A stretch of 64,000 nt of DNA from Xanthomonas hortorum pv. pelargonii (GCF_024499015.1 NZ_CP098604.1:1798001-1862000), one strand, 5' to 3'; counted from the first letter of the stretch, positions 30,222-40,327 are shown. The notes: a model not told the origin generated them from the letters alone. Numbers and translations are program-made.

Positions 30222-33200
30222 GTGGGCTTTTCGACCATCTTCATCCGCCGTCCCATCGCCACCTCGTTGTTGATGGCGGGCATCCTGCTGCTGGGCATCC
30301 TGGGCTACCGGCAACTGCCGGTCTCCGCGTTGCCGGAAATCGACGCCCCCAGCCTGGTCGTCTCCACCCAGTACCCCGGCGCCAATGCGACCACCATGGC
30401 CTCGCTGGTGACCACACCGCTGGAGCGCCAGCTCGGGCAGATCTCCGGGCTGCAGATGATGACCTCCGATTCGTCGGCAGGCCTGTCCACGATCATTCTG
30501 CAGTTCTCGATGGACCGCGACATCGACATCGCCGCGCAGGACGTGCAGGCAGCGATCCGCCAGGCCACCCTGCCCTCGTCGCTGCCGTATCAGCCGGTCT
30601 ATAACCGGGTCAATCCGGCCGACGCGGCCATCCTCACGCTCAAGCTCACCTCCGATTCGCTGCCACTGCGCGAGGTCAACCGCTACGCCGACGCGATCCT
30701 GGCCCAGCGCCTGTCGCAGGTGCCGGGCGTGGGCCTGGTCTCGATCGCCGGCAACGTGCGGCCTGCGGTGCGCATCCAGGTCAACCCGGCGCAGCTGTCG
30801 AACATGGGCCTGACCATGGAGTCGCTGCGCAGCGCGCTGACCCAGACCAATGTCAGCGCGCCCAAGGGCTCGCTCAATGGCAAGACCCAGTCCTACAGCA
30901 TCGGCACCAACGACCAGCTCACCGATGCGGCGCAGTACCGCGAAACCATCATCAGCTACAGCAATGGCCGCCCGGTGCGGCTGGCCGATGTGGCCAACGT
31001 GGTCGACGGCGTGGAAAACGATCAGCTCGCCGCCTGGGCCGATGGCAAACCGGCGGTGCTGCTGGAAATCCGCCGCCAGCCCGGCGCCAACATCGTGCAG
31101 ACGGTGGAGCAGATCCGCAGCATCCTGCCGCAGCTGCAGTCGGTATTGCCGGCCGATGTGCATCTGGAAGTGTTCGCCGACCGCACCGAAACCATCCGCG
31201 CCTCCGTGCATGAAGTGAAGTTCACCCTGGTGCTGACCATCTTCCTGGTGGTGGCGGTGATCTTCGTGTTCCTGCGCCGGCTGTGGGCCACCATCATTCC
31301 CTCGGTGGCGGTGCCGCTGTCGCTGGCCGGCACCTTCGGGGTGATGGCGTTTGCGGGCATGTCGCTGGACAACCTGTCGCTGATGGCGCTGGTGGTGGCG
31401 ACCGGTTTCGTGGTCGACGATGCGATCGTGATGATCGAAAACATCGTGCGCTACATCGAACAAGGCAAGAGCGGGCCGGAAGCGGCCGAAATCGGCGCCA
31501 AACAGATCGGCTTCACCGTGCTGTCGCTGACCGTGTCGCTGGTGGCGGTGTTCCTGCCGCTGCTGCTGATGCCGGGCGTCACCGGGCGCCTGTTCCATGA
31601 ATTTGCGTGGGTGCTGTCGATTGCGGTGACGATCTCGATGCTGGTGTCGCTGACGCTGACGCCGATGATGTGCGCTTACCTGCTCAAGCCCGACGCCTTG
31701 CCCGAAGGCGAGGACGCGCACGAACGCGCCGCTGCCGCCGGCAAGACCAACCTGTGGACGCGCACGGTGGGCACCTACGAACGCAGCCTGGACTGGGTCC
31801 TGGCGCATCAGCCGCTGACTTTGGCGGTGGCGATCGGTGCGGTGGCGCTGACCGTGGTGCTGTACGTCGCCATTCCTAAAGGCCTGCTGCCGGAGCAGGA
31901 CACCGGCCTGATCACCGGCGTGGTGCAGGCCGATCAGAACGTGGCCTTCCCGCAGATGCAGCAGCGCACCCAGGCGGTAGCCGCGGCGCTGCAGAAAGAC
32001 CCGGCAGTGACCGGCGTGGCCGCCTTCATCGGCGCCGGCTCGATGAACCCCACCATCAACCAGGGCCAGCTCTCGATCGTGCTGAAGACGCGCGGCGACC
32101 GCGACAGCCTGGACGAGGTGCTGCCGCGCCTGCAGAAAGCGGTGTCCGGCATTCCGGGCGTGGCGCTATTCCTCAAGCCGGTGCAGGACGTCACCCTGGA
32201 CACCCGCGTGGCCGCCACCGAATACCAGTACTCGATGTCGGATGTGGACAGTGCCGAGCTGGCCACCTGGGCCGCACGCATGACCGAGGCGATGCGCAAG
32301 CTGCCCGAGCTGGCGGATGTGGATAACAACCTGGCCAACCAGGGACGCGCGCTGGAACTGACCATCGACCGCGACAAGGCCAGCATGCTGGGCGTGCCGA
32401 TGCAGACCATCGACGACACGCTGTACGACGCCTTCGGCCAACGCCAGATCTCCACCATCTTCACCGAGCTCAATCAGTACCGCGTGGTGCTGGAAGTGGC
32501 GCCGGAATTCCGCAGCAGCACCGCATTGATGAATCAGCTGGCGGTGGCCAGCAACGGCAGCGGCGCGCTGACCGGCACCAACGCGACCAGCTTCGGCCAG
32601 GTGAGTTCGTCCAACTCCTCCACCGCCACCGGCGTGGGCGCGCAGAACACCGGCATCGTGGTCGGCGCCGGCAGCATCATTCCGCTGGCCGCACTGGCCG
32701 AGGCCAAGGTCACCAACACGCCGTTGGTGGTGAGCCATCAGCAACAGTTGCCGGCGGTCACCGTCTCGTTCAATCTGGCGCCGGGCCATTCGCTGTCGCA
32801 GGCGGTGGAAGCGATCGAACAGGCGCGCGAAGACCTCAAGATCCCGACCCAGGTGCATGCCGAGTTCGTCGGCAAGGCGGCCGAATTCACCGGCAGCCAG
32901 ACCGATATCGTGTGGCTGCTGCTGGCCTCGATCGTGGTGATCTACATCGTGCTGGGCGTACTGTACGAAAGCTACATCCACCCGCTGACGATCATCTCCA
33001 CGCTGCCGCCGGCCGGTGTCGGCGCATTGCTGGCATTGATGATGTGCGGGCTGAGCCTGTCGGTGGACGGCATCGTCGGCATCGTGCTGCTGATCGGCAT
33101 CGTCAAGAAGAACGCGATCATGATGATCGACTTCGCCATCGACGCGCGCCGAGAAGGCGCCAATGCGCATGAAGCGATCCGGCGCGCCTGCCTGCTGCGC

Positions 33201-33470
33201 TTCCGCCCGATCATGATGACCACCGCCGCCGCCATGCTGGGCGCCTTGCCGTTGGCCCTGGGCACCGGCATCGGCTCGGAACTGCGCCGTCCGCTGGGCA
33301 TCGCCATCGTTGGCGGCCTGCTGTTGTCGCAATTGGTCACGCTGTACACCACGCCGGTGATCTATCTGTACATGGAACGCGCCGGCGTGCGCGTGCGCGA
33401 TTGGCGTGCACGGCGTGCCGCACGCCGCGACGGCGCAAACCCGGCCTCCACCTCGGAGCGCCCGGCATGA
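30222..33470 (+). CDS. mdtB: RND multidrug efflux transporter, MdtB-like
   Basis: 1082 residues, 12 membrane segments. N-terminus FIRRPIATSLLMAGILLLGILGYRQLPVSALPEIDAP is typical; the proton-relay Asp pair is in TGFVVDDAIVMIENI and the TM10 Lys in GIVKKNAIMMIDFAID. The GTG at 30222 with AAGGA upstream is chosen over the TTG at 30195, which has no ribosome site. With the following MdtC-like pump it probably forms a heteromeric pump, as known for E. coli MdtBC; substrates (bile salts, novobiocin in E. coli) are not predictable here. A Ser/Thr/Gly/Asn-rich loop near residues 770-815 is an insertion in the periplasmic part. Confidence 0.92.
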   Translation: MGFSTIFIRRPIATSLLMAGILLLGILGYRQLPVSALPEIDAPSLVVSTQYPGANATTMASLVTTPLERQLGQISGLQMMTSDSSAGLSTIILQFSMDRDIDIAAQDVQAAIRQATLPSSLPYQPVYNRVNPADAAILTLKLTSDSLPLREVNRYADAILAQRLSQVPGVGLVSIAGNVRPAVRIQVNPAQLSNMGLTMESLRSALTQTNVSAPKGSLNGKTQSYSIGTNDQLTDAAQYRETIISYSNGRPVRLADVANVVDGVENDQLAAWADGKPAVLLEIRRQPGANIVQTVEQIRSILPQLQSVLPADVHLEVFADRTETIRASVHEVKFTLVLTIFLVVAVIFVFLRRLWATIIPSVAVPLSLAGTFGVMAFAGMSLDNLSLMALVVATGFVVDDAIVMIENIVRYIEQGKSGPEAAEIGAKQIGFTVLSLTVSLVAVFLPLLLMPGVTGRLFHEFAWVLSIAVTISMLVSLTLTPMMCAYLLKPDALPEGEDAHERAAAAGKTNLWTRTVGTYERSLDWVLAHQPLTLAVAIGAVALTVVLYVAIPKGLLPEQDTGLITGVVQADQNVAFPQMQQRTQAVAAALQKDPAVTGVAAFIGAGSMNPTINQGQLSIVLKTRGDRDSLDEVLPRLQKAVSGIPGVALFLKPVQDVTLDTRVAATEYQYSMSDVDSAELATWAARMTEAMRKLPELADVDNNLANQGRALELTIDRDKASMLGVPMQTIDDTLYDAFGQRQISTIFTELNQYRVVLEVAPEFRSSTALMNQLAVASNGSGALTGTNATSFGQVSSSNSSTATGVGAQNTGIVVGAGSIIPLAALAEAKVTNTPLVVSHQQQLPAVTVSFNLAPGHSLSQAVEAIEQAREDLKIPTQVHAEFVGKAAEFTGSQTDIVWLLLASIVVIYIVLGVLYESYIHPLTIISTLPPAGVGALLALMMCGLSLSVDGIVGIVLLIGIVKKNAIMMIDFAIDARREGANAHEAIRRACLLRFRPIMMTTAAAMLGALPLALGTGIGSELRRPLGIAIVGGLLLSQLVTLYTTPVIYLYMERAGVRVRDWRARRAARRDGANPASTSERPA

Positions 33471-33560
33471 CGACTGGTGCAGCGAAGGCTGATCGGATTT
33501 CCGGCCTGCGGCGGCGCATGCCCGCACGCGCATTCGGGCGTGGCTTTGGCCCTGCTTGCC

Positions 33561-33590
33561 GAATCCCGACTCCCGATTCCCGACTCCCGG
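33561..33590. repeat. CGAATCCCGACTCC-type repeat between mdtB and mdtC
   Basis: Four degenerate units of the CGATTCC repeat within the 130-bp gap between the two pump genes, ending just before the start codon of mdtC. Confidence 0.8.
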
Positions 33591-33600
33591 CGCCACAGCC

Positions 33601-36600
33601 ATGAACATCTCCGCCCCCTTCATCAAGCGCCCGATCGGCACCTCGCTGCTGGCGATCGGTTTGTTCGTGATCGGTTTGATGTGTTACCTGCGGCTGGGCG
33701 TGGCGGCGTTGCCGAACATCCAGATTCCGGTGATCTTCGTGCACGCCACGCAGTCCGGCGCCGATGCCAGCACCATGGCCTCCACCGTCACTGCGCCGCT
33801 GGAACGGCATCTGGGCCAGTTGCCCGGCATCGACCGCATGCGCTCCTCCAGTTCGGAGAGCAGCAGTCTGGTGGTGCTGGTGTTCCAGAACAATCGCAAC
33901 ATCGATTCGGCCGCGCAGGATGTGCAGACCGCGATCAACTCCTCGCAATCGGACCTGCCTTCCGGGCTCGGCACGCCGATCTACTCGAAAGCCAATCCGA
34001 ACGACGACCCGGTCATCGCCATCGCGCTGACCTCGGACACCCAATCGGCCGATGAGCTCTACAACGTCGCCGACTCGCTGCTGGCGCAACGGCTACGCCA
34101 GATCACCGGCATCAGTTCGGTCGACATCGCCGGCGCGTCCACACCGGCGGTACGCGTGGATGTGGATCTGCGCGCGCTCAACGCGCTGGGGCTGACCCCG
34201 GACGATCTGCGCAACGCGGTGCGTGCAGCCAACGTCACCTCGCCGACCGGATTTCTGTCCGACGGCAACACCACCATGGCCATCGTCGCCAACGATTCAG
34301 TCGCCAAGGCCGCCGATTTCGCACAGCTGGCGATCTCCACCCAATCCAACGGGCGCATCGTGCGGCTGGGCGATGTGGCCACCGTCTACGACGGCCAGCA
34401 GGACGCGTATCAAGCCGCCTGGTTCGACGGCAAACCCGCCGTGGTGATGTATGCCTTCACCCGCGCCGGCGCCAACATCGTCGAAACCGTGGACCAGGTG
34501 AAGGCGCAGATTCCCGGGCTGCGCGCCTACCTGCAGCCCGGCACCAAACTCACGCCCTATTTCGACCGCACACCCACCATCCGCGCCTCGCTGCACGAGG
34601 TGCAGGCCACGCTGATGATCAGTCTGGTGATGGTGATCCTGACCATGGCGCTGTTCCTGCGCCGGCTGGCACCGACCTTGATTGCCGCAGTCACCGTGCC
34701 GCTGTCGTTGGCCGGCTCGGCGCTGGTGATGTACATGCTCGGCTTCACCTTGAACAACCTCAGCCTGCTGGCGCTGGTGATCGCGATTGGCTTTGTGGTC
34801 GACGATGCGATCGTGGTGATCGAAAACATCATGCGGCATCTGGACGAAGGCATGTCGCGTCTGGACGCCGCACTGGCCGGTGCGCGCGAGATCGGTTTCA
34901 CCATCGTCTCGATCACCGCCTCGCTGGTGGCGGTGTTCATTCCGATGCTGTTTGCCAGCGGCATGGTCGGGGCGTTCTTCCGCGAATTCACCGTGACCCT
35001 GGTGGCGGCGATCGTGGTGTCGATGCTGGTGTCGCTGACCTTGACGCCGGCGTTGTGCAGCCGCTTTCTGTCGGCGCATACCGAGCCGGAAAAGCCCGGC
35101 CGTTTCGGTGCCTGGCTGGACCGCATGCATGAGCGCATGCTGGCGGTGTACACGGTGGCGCTGGATTTCTCGTTACGCCACGCGCTGCTGCTGTCGCTGA
35201 CGCCGTTGCTGTTGATTGCCGCCACCATTTTTCTCGGCAGCGCGGTCAAGAAGGGCTCTTTCCCCGCGCAGGACACCGGGCTGATCTGGGGTCGCGCCAA
35301 TTCCAGCGCCACGGTGTCGTTTGCCGACATGGTCAGCCGCCAGCGCCGCATCACCGACATGCTGATGGCCGACCCGGCGGTGAAGACCGTCGGCGCGCGG
35401 CTGGGCTCCGGCCGTCAGGGCTCCAGCGCCTCGTTCAATATCGAACTGAAAAAACGCAATGAAGGCCGTCGCGATACCACCGCGCAGGTGGTCGCACGGC
35501 TGAGCGCCAAGGCCGACCGCTACCCGGATCTGGATCTGCGCCTGCGCGCCATCCAGGACCTGCCCAGCGATGGCGGTGGCGGCACCAGCCAGGGCGCGCA
35601 ATACCGCGTGTCGCTGCAGGGCAACGACCTGGCGCAGTTGCAGGAATGGTTGCCCAAGCTGCAGACCGCGTTGAAGAAGAATCCGCGCCTGCGCGATGTC
35701 GGCACCGACGTGGATACATCGGGCTTGCGCCAGAACATCGTGATCGACCGTGCCAAGGCCGCGCGGCTGGGCATCTCGGTCGGTGCGATCGATGGCGCGC
35801 TGTATGGCGCGTTCGGCCAGCGCTCCATTTCCACCATCTACTCGGATCTCAACCAGTACAGCGTGGTGGTCAATGCGTTGCCCTCGCAGACGGCCACGCC
35901 CAAGGCGTTGGATCAGGTGTTCGTGCCCAACCGTGCAGGCCTGATGGTGCCGATCACGTCGGTCGCCACGCAGGTGCCGGGCCTGGCGCCGCCGCAGATC
36001 ATCCATGAAAACCAGTACACCACGATGGATCTGAGCTACAACCTGGCACCGGGCGTGAGCACCGGCGAGGCAGACCTGATCATCAAGTCCACCGTGGACG
36101 GGCTGCGCATGCCCGACGGCATCCGTCTCAGCGGCGACGACAGCTTCAACGTGCAGCTCAGCCCCAATTCGATGGGCGTGTTGCTGCTGGCCGCGGTGCT
36201 TACCGTCTACATCGTGCTGGGCATGCTATACGAGAGCCTGATCCATCCGGTGACCATCCTGTCCACGTTGCCGGCGGCCGGCGTCGGCGCGCTGCTGGCG
36301 TTGTTCCTCACCAATACCGAGTTGTCGGTGATCTCGATGATCGCGCTGGTGCTGCTGATCGGCATCGTCAAGAAGAACGCGATCATGATGATCGACTTCG
36401 CGCTGGTGGCGCAGCGCGTGCACGGCATGGATGCGCGCGCGGCCGCACGCGAGGCCTCGATCGTGCGCTTCCGCCCGATCATGATGACCACGATGGTGGC
36501 GATCCTGGCCGCAGTGCCGCTGGCGGTGGGCCTGGGCGAAGGCTCGGAACTGCGCCGCCCGCTCGGTATCGCGATGATCGGTGGGCTGATCTTCTCGCAG

Positions 36601-36741
36601 AGCCTGACCTTGCTCAGCACCCCGGCGCTGTACGTGATCTTCTCTTGCCTGAGCGAGCGCTGGAAGGCACGTCGCGCACGTGCGCGCGCACGCCGTGCAG
36701 AACGCGCGGCAGCACGGCGCCCGGCAGCCTCGGCGCACTGA
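33601..36741 (+). CDS. mdtC: RND multidrug efflux transporter, MdtC-like
   Basis: 1046 residues. FIKRPIGTSLLAIGLFVIGLMCYLRLGVAALPNIQIPVI at the N-terminus, proton-relay VVDDAIVVIENIM in TM4 and GIVKKNAIMMIDFALVAQR in TM10, and a very basic C-terminal tail (ARRARARARRAERAAARR). The start at 33601 fits the family; a longer frame back to 33556 is translated repeat sequence. The gap to mdtB is 130 bp, longer than usual in this operon, because of the inserted repeat. Followed by a long palindromic repeat array, not by a channel gene. Confidence 0.92.
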   Translation: MNISAPFIKRPIGTSLLAIGLFVIGLMCYLRLGVAALPNIQIPVIFVHATQSGADASTMASTVTAPLERHLGQLPGIDRMRSSSSESSSLVVLVFQNNRNIDSAAQDVQTAINSSQSDLPSGLGTPIYSKANPNDDPVIAIALTSDTQSADELYNVADSLLAQRLRQITGISSVDIAGASTPAVRVDVDLRALNALGLTPDDLRNAVRAANVTSPTGFLSDGNTTMAIVANDSVAKAADFAQLAISTQSNGRIVRLGDVATVYDGQQDAYQAAWFDGKPAVVMYAFTRAGANIVETVDQVKAQIPGLRAYLQPGTKLTPYFDRTPTIRASLHEVQATLMISLVMVILTMALFLRRLAPTLIAAVTVPLSLAGSALVMYMLGFTLNNLSLLALVIAIGFVVDDAIVVIENIMRHLDEGMSRLDAALAGAREIGFTIVSITASLVAVFIPMLFASGMVGAFFREFTVTLVAAIVVSMLVSLTLTPALCSRFLSAHTEPEKPGRFGAWLDRMHERMLAVYTVALDFSLRHALLLSLTPLLLIAATIFLGSAVKKGSFPAQDTGLIWGRANSSATVSFADMVSRQRRITDMLMADPAVKTVGARLGSGRQGSSASFNIELKKRNEGRRDTTAQVVARLSAKADRYPDLDLRLRAIQDLPSDGGGGTSQGAQYRVSLQGNDLAQLQEWLPKLQTALKKNPRLRDVGTDVDTSGLRQNIVIDRAKAARLGISVGAIDGALYGAFGQRSISTIYSDLNQYSVVVNALPSQTATPKALDQVFVPNRAGLMVPITSVATQVPGLAPPQIIHENQYTTMDLSYNLAPGVSTGEADLIIKSTVDGLRMPDGIRLSGDDSFNVQLSPNSMGVLLLAAVLTVYIVLGMLYESLIHPVTILSTLPAAGVGALLALFLTNTELSVISMIALVLLIGIVKKNAIMMIDFALVAQRVHGMDARAAAREASIVRFRPIMMTTMVAILAAVPLAVGLGEGSELRRPLGIAMIGGLIFSQSLTLLSTPALYVIFSCLSERWKARRARARARRAERAAARRPAASAH

Positions 36742-36800
36742 GGCTGGGCTGACAAAAACCGAAGAGAAGTGATTGAACGGTGTGGATGCGTTGCAGTTGT

Positions 36801-36954
36801 GGAGCGGCTGATCTGCGGCGTGGCTGCAAGGCCCTTGCCCGCCCACCATCGCAGGACACGCTGCAAGTACGTCCTTGTAAGCTCTTACGCGGCATCCATG
36901 CCGCGTAAGGTCCCGCGACGGTGAGCGGGCAAGGACCAGTGGAGAGTGTCGGTG
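36801..36954 (-). repeat. palindromic repeat, module B, copy 3
   Basis: Module B in the opposite orientation to the copies at 4.6 kb, complete with both flanks (GGAGCGGCTGATCTGCGG at the left, GGACCAGT...GTCGGTG at the right). Confidence 0.85.
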
Positions 36955-36989
36955 TGCATGTTTTTCAACAGAGCAACCTACGACCTTTC

Positions 36990-37105
36990 TGGTGCGGTGT
37001 CCTCGCTGCTTGCGGGACCGTGTGGCGGCATGGATGCCGCCACCGAGCCTCCAGGGATGGATTCACGGCGTGTCCCGCGAGCGGTGAGGGCGTCGCGCCC
37101 TCGAC
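36990..37105 (-). repeat. palindromic repeat, module A, copy 2
   Basis: Inverted module A: GGTGCGGTGTCCTCGCTGCTTGC arm, inner hairpin TGGCGGCAT-GG-ATGCCGCCA, and closing CGAGCGGTGAGGGCGTCGCG. About 35 bp after B copy 3. Confidence 0.85.
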
Positions 37106-37199
37106 CCGCTAGGTTTCGGAACATTCAAGCAATGCTGAAGCTCAAGATCCCGGTCGCCTTGAGAGGTAATCGAACGGGGCTGGAGATGCCGTCGGGTGC

Positions 37200-37353
37200 A
37201 GAGCGGCTGATTTGCGGGTTGGCTGCAGGGCCCTTGCCCGCCCACCATCGCGGGACACGCCGCAAGTACGTCCGTGTAGGCTCTTACGCGGCATCCATGC
37301 CGCGTAAGGTCCCGCGACGGTGGGCGGGCAAGGACCAGTCGAGAGTGTCGGTG
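37200..37353 (-). repeat. palindromic repeat, module B, copy 4
   Basis: Same orientation as B copy 3. The stretch 36801-37199 (B, A, linker AAGCAATGCTGAAGCTCAAG) recurs almost exactly at 37200-37594, so this is a tandem duplication of a roughly 395-bp B-A block. Confidence 0.85.
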
Positions 37354-37388
37354 TGCAGGGTTTTAAACAAAGCTACCGATCAACTCTC

Positions 37389-37505
37389 TGGTGCGGTGTC
37401 CTCGCCGATTGCGGGACCGTGTGGCGGCATGGATGCCGCCACCGAGCCTCCAGGGATGGATTCACGGCGTGTCCCGCGAGCGGTGAGGGCATCGCGCCCT
37501 CGACC
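37389..37505 (-). repeat. palindromic repeat, module A, copy 3
   Basis: Near-identical to A copy 2, differing by a few bases (GCCGATTGCGGG for GCTGCTTGCGGG), in the second unit of the tandem block. Confidence 0.85.
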
Positions 37506-37594
37506 CGCTAGGCTTCGGAACATCCAAGCAATGCTGAAGCTCAAGATCCCGATCGCCTTGAGATGTAATCGAACGGTGTGGATTGGTTGGTTGT

Positions 37595-37748
37595 AGAGCG
37601 GATGATCTGCGGCTTGGCTGCAGGGCCCTTACCCGCCCACCATCGCGGGACACGCTGCAAGTACGTCCTTGTAAGCTCTTACGCGGCATCCATGCCGCGT
37701 AAGGTCCCGCGACGGTGGGCGGGCAAGGACCAGTGGAGATGGTCGGTG
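37595..37748 (-). repeat. palindromic repeat, module B, copy 5
   Basis: Last module of the five-module array. The remaining 276 bp up to the HglS gene stop show no gene, repeat or clear terminator. Confidence 0.85.
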
Positions 37749-38024
37749 TACGTGGTTACAAGCAGGGCATGGAGCGCGGTAGTTCGATTAGGTGCGGTCT
37801 GATCAGCTTAGTTCTATCCGATCGATGTCACCTCCATCCAACACCAACTCATTCGTCAAAGCAGGGGCATTTGGCCAACACGCCGCCGCTGTCGAGACAG
37901 CGTTGATAATTTTTATCAGTCGCCCTTCGTAGTGCGTGCAGTTGGGCGATATCGCATGCAGCACTTGAAACTGCGGGATACCGCTACCGCACACACCCAC
38001 CTGATACTGTCGCCTGGTGCTGCC

Positions 38025-39392
38025 TTACACCACCAACGCCTGCAGCGACTCCCGCTCCAACTGCGCATACAACGCAAATTCGTCGTGCACCTGCGCGCCC
38101 AATGCCTGCTCGAAACTGCGCTTGCTCGAATGTGCGGCGTAGGCGCGTTGTTCGGCGCCGCCGAGATTCGACTGGAAGATACCCGCCGCACTCACCGGCA
38201 GAAAATCTTCATAGATGATCGGATCGGCGCTGACCAGGCCAAGCGCGATCGCAGTTTCTGCTGGCATCGCGGCCACCTGTGCGGGATCGGCGCGTCCTGC
38301 CTCGGTGAACGCATAACGGAAATAGCCCAGGCCTTCCTGACGCAGCAGCGCTTCGTCATCGGGAAACGCCACAAACGCCGTCTGCAGGCGTGTGGCGTAA
38401 TCGGCGCCGGTGCTGCCGGCGCCATCGCTGTCGCGTGCCTGCGCCAGCAACGCGTCGTACAGCGCGCGGCCCTTGGGCGTGAGCGCAAGCCCGCGCTGCT
38501 CGATCTCGCCAAAGCGCGCGGTGTGCGTGCCATGTTCGGCCAGCCCGCTGTCGCCGACAAAGCGCACCGGCTCTTCCAGGGCCTTGAAGCTGGTCTGCCG
38601 CAGCAGGATCGGAATGCGCCGGTGCGGCGGGCCTTCGATCACCGCCTTGGCATCGATGCCGGCGCGCTGCATCTGCGCCTGCGCCGCATCGATATCCAGC
38701 GTACGCGGGGTGAGATGGTTGATGTGCGGGCCGTGGAAGCTCACCACGTCGGCAATCAGCTTGTGCGCCTCGCTCAGCGCGCGATAGGTCGGCAGCGACA
38801 CAGTGGCATCGCCATGCCAGCGGAAGGTTTCCAGCGCTTGCGCCACGAACTCCTGCGCCTGCGCCGCCTCCAGCCCGCCGTGACGCTCATGCTGCTCGAT
38901 CAAGTCCAGCGCGCCGGCGGTGAAGATCTGCCGCTGCTGCAGGATCTGCTCGGCCTGCGCACGCAGCGCGGCATCTTCGATCAACTCCAGCCGCAGCAAC
39001 GAGGTGAACACGCGGAACGGATTGGCCGACAGCGCTGCATCGTCGATCGGGCGGAACGCGGTGGAATGCACCGGCACCCCGGCCACCGACAGGTCGTAAT
39101 AGCCCACCGGATGCATGCCCATCACCGCAAACAGCCGGCGCAAGGTGGCCAGTTCCTGCGCCGTGCCGACCCGGATCGCGCCGTGGCGTTCCAGATCCAG
39201 CCGCGCGCGCTCGTCGTTGCGCTGCAGGCGCGCGGCCAGGGCGGGATCGGCGCCAAGGGTGTCGGCGTTGACCTGCGCCACCAGCGTCATCAGCTCGCCG
39301 TACAACGGCACCTCGGCGCGATACATGTCCGACATCGCCTGGGCGAACAGGCTGCGGATGTGATCGGGAGAGACAAACACGGTATCGCGCAT
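38025..39392 (-). CDS. hglS: 2-oxoadipate dioxygenase/decarboxylase, HglS (DUF1338/YdcJ) family
   Basis: Fe(II) enzyme that converts 2-oxoadipate to D-2-hydroxyglutarate in lysine catabolism, known from Pseudomonas HglS and E. coli YdcJ. 455 residues from MRDTVFVSPDHIRSLF. H70 in ERHGAIR and H226 in GPHINHLTPR lie at the positions known as metal ligands, with a third candidate E296 in RFGEIEQRG. The ATG at 39392 has no strong ribosome site, and a frame upstream to 39470 is open but does not look like the family. No other lysine-degradation gene is adjacent, so its pathway context here is not visible. Confidence 0.88.
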   Translation of the reverse strand: MRDTVFVSPDHIRSLFAQAMSDMYRAEVPLYGELMTLVAQVNADTLGADPALAARLQRNDERARLDLERHGAIRVGTAQELATLRRLFAVMGMHPVGYYDLSVAGVPVHSTAFRPIDDAALSANPFRVFTSLLRLELIEDAALRAQAEQILQQRQIFTAGALDLIEQHERHGGLEAAQAQEFVAQALETFRWHGDATVSLPTYRALSEAHKLIADVVSFHGPHINHLTPRTLDIDAAQAQMQRAGIDAKAVIEGPPHRRIPILLRQTSFKALEEPVRFVGDSGLAEHGTHTARFGEIEQRGLALTPKGRALYDALLAQARDSDGAGSTGADYATRLQTAFVAFPDDEALLRQEGLGYFRYAFTEAGRADPAQVAAMPAETAIALGLVSADPIIYEDFLPVSAAGIFQSNLGGAEQRAYAAHSSKRSFEQALGAQVHDEFALYAQLERESLQALVV

Positions 39393-39724
39393 GGGCTGGT
39401 CTTGGCAGAGCCGGCCAACGCCAGCGTTATCGCATTCTCGCCGACCGTGCCCTGCGGCGACCAGCTGCACGGCAGCATGCGGGCGAGTGCGTTGGCGTGC
39501 AGACAGTCGCGCGGCATGGAGACTGCGTACGCCTTTTGCCGCGCCAGAGCCGATGATGCCTTTCAGGATCAGAGGCGGTGGTCGTTAGCGATGCGGCGCC
39601 GGCGCTGCGTGGTGCCGGCTCGGCTGGCCGGCCAAGGCAAACCGCGCGACGCACGCTCCATGCCGCTAAACCCCGTGCCGCTGAAGGCCAACCCATTCGG
39701 GAAGCCCGGAGGGAATCACACGGT
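39393..39724. other. intergenic region, nothing recognised
   Basis: 332 bp between the HglS start and the end of the next minus-strand gene. No hairpin with T-run, repeat or plausible small gene was seen; it should include the hglS promoter. Confidence 0.45.
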
Positions 39725-40327
39725 CTAAAGCCCGGCCTGCGCCGCGGCCTCGTCCGCTTCGCTGGCCTGGCGCGCGGCCTCCAGCCGTTGCGCATGGTCG
39801 CCAAGTTGTCGACGCAGCAGCGCATCCAGCGTGATCGGCCGCTCCCAGCGGTCGTAACTGGCGACGATGGCATGCCGCAGCGCACGCATGTGCGCGCTGT
39901 CCGGGCTGGCCGACAGCCGCGTAACCACGCCCTGCCAGCCATCGTGATGGTCGCGGCTGTACGCCCGCACCGCGTCGCGACAGGACAACTGCAGCGTCCG
40001 CGCCCAGAAACAGGCGAAATAGATATCGCCCGCATGCCAGCCACGCACCTGCAGCAGCGCCTGCACGTAACCGCGCGGGGTGCCGGTGTAGCGCGCCACT
40101 TCGGCAATAAAGGTGTCCGGATAGCGCTGCGCATAGCTGCCCATATCGGCCAGATGCTGGTCCACCCACGCATCGCCAGTGCCGGGGATCACCGCCGGCG
40201 CCGGCTCTGCCGCAGCACCGGACGCTGGCGTTGCAGCAGGCGAGGTCTGCGCTGCCGCCAATGTCGGCAACAGCAACGCCATCAGCAATGGCAGAGATCG
40301 CAACAGGGCGGTGGGCAGTAAACGCAT
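39725..40327 (-). CDS. exported protein of unknown function
   Basis: 200 residues. Signal peptide MRLLPTALLRSLPLLMALLLPTLAAA, then an Ala/Pro spacer and a helical domain (DAWVDQHLADMGSYAQRYPDTFIAEVARYTGTPRGYVQALLQVRGWHAGDIYFACFWARTLQLSCRDAVRAY) with two Cys that may pair in the periplasm. No known motif. Start MRLLPT is chosen because it opens the signal peptide; the frame is open further upstream without one. Confidence 0.72.
   Translation of the reverse strand: MRLLPTALLRSLPLLMALLLPTLAAAQTSPAATPASGAAAEPAPAVIPGTGDAWVDQHLADMGSYAQRYPDTFIAEVARYTGTPRGYVQALLQVRGWHAGDIYFACFWARTLQLSCRDAVRAYSRDHHDGWQGVVTRLSASPDSAHMRALRHAIVASYDRWERPITLDALLRRQLGDHAQRLEAARQASEADEAAAQAGL

Noticed and set aside
30204-31808. 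534-codon open frame on the minus strand
   Set aside because: Antisense to mdtB, without start signals or family.
36946-37596. 216-codon open frame across the repeat array
   Set aside because: It is made only of modules A and B, repeated in itself, and similar short frames arise in all copies; no ribosome site.
36801-37748. Possible CRISPR array in the regular repeat region
   Set aside because: The units are 110-155 bp palindromes with partly identical linkers, not 25-40 bp repeats with unique spacers, and no cas genes are near.
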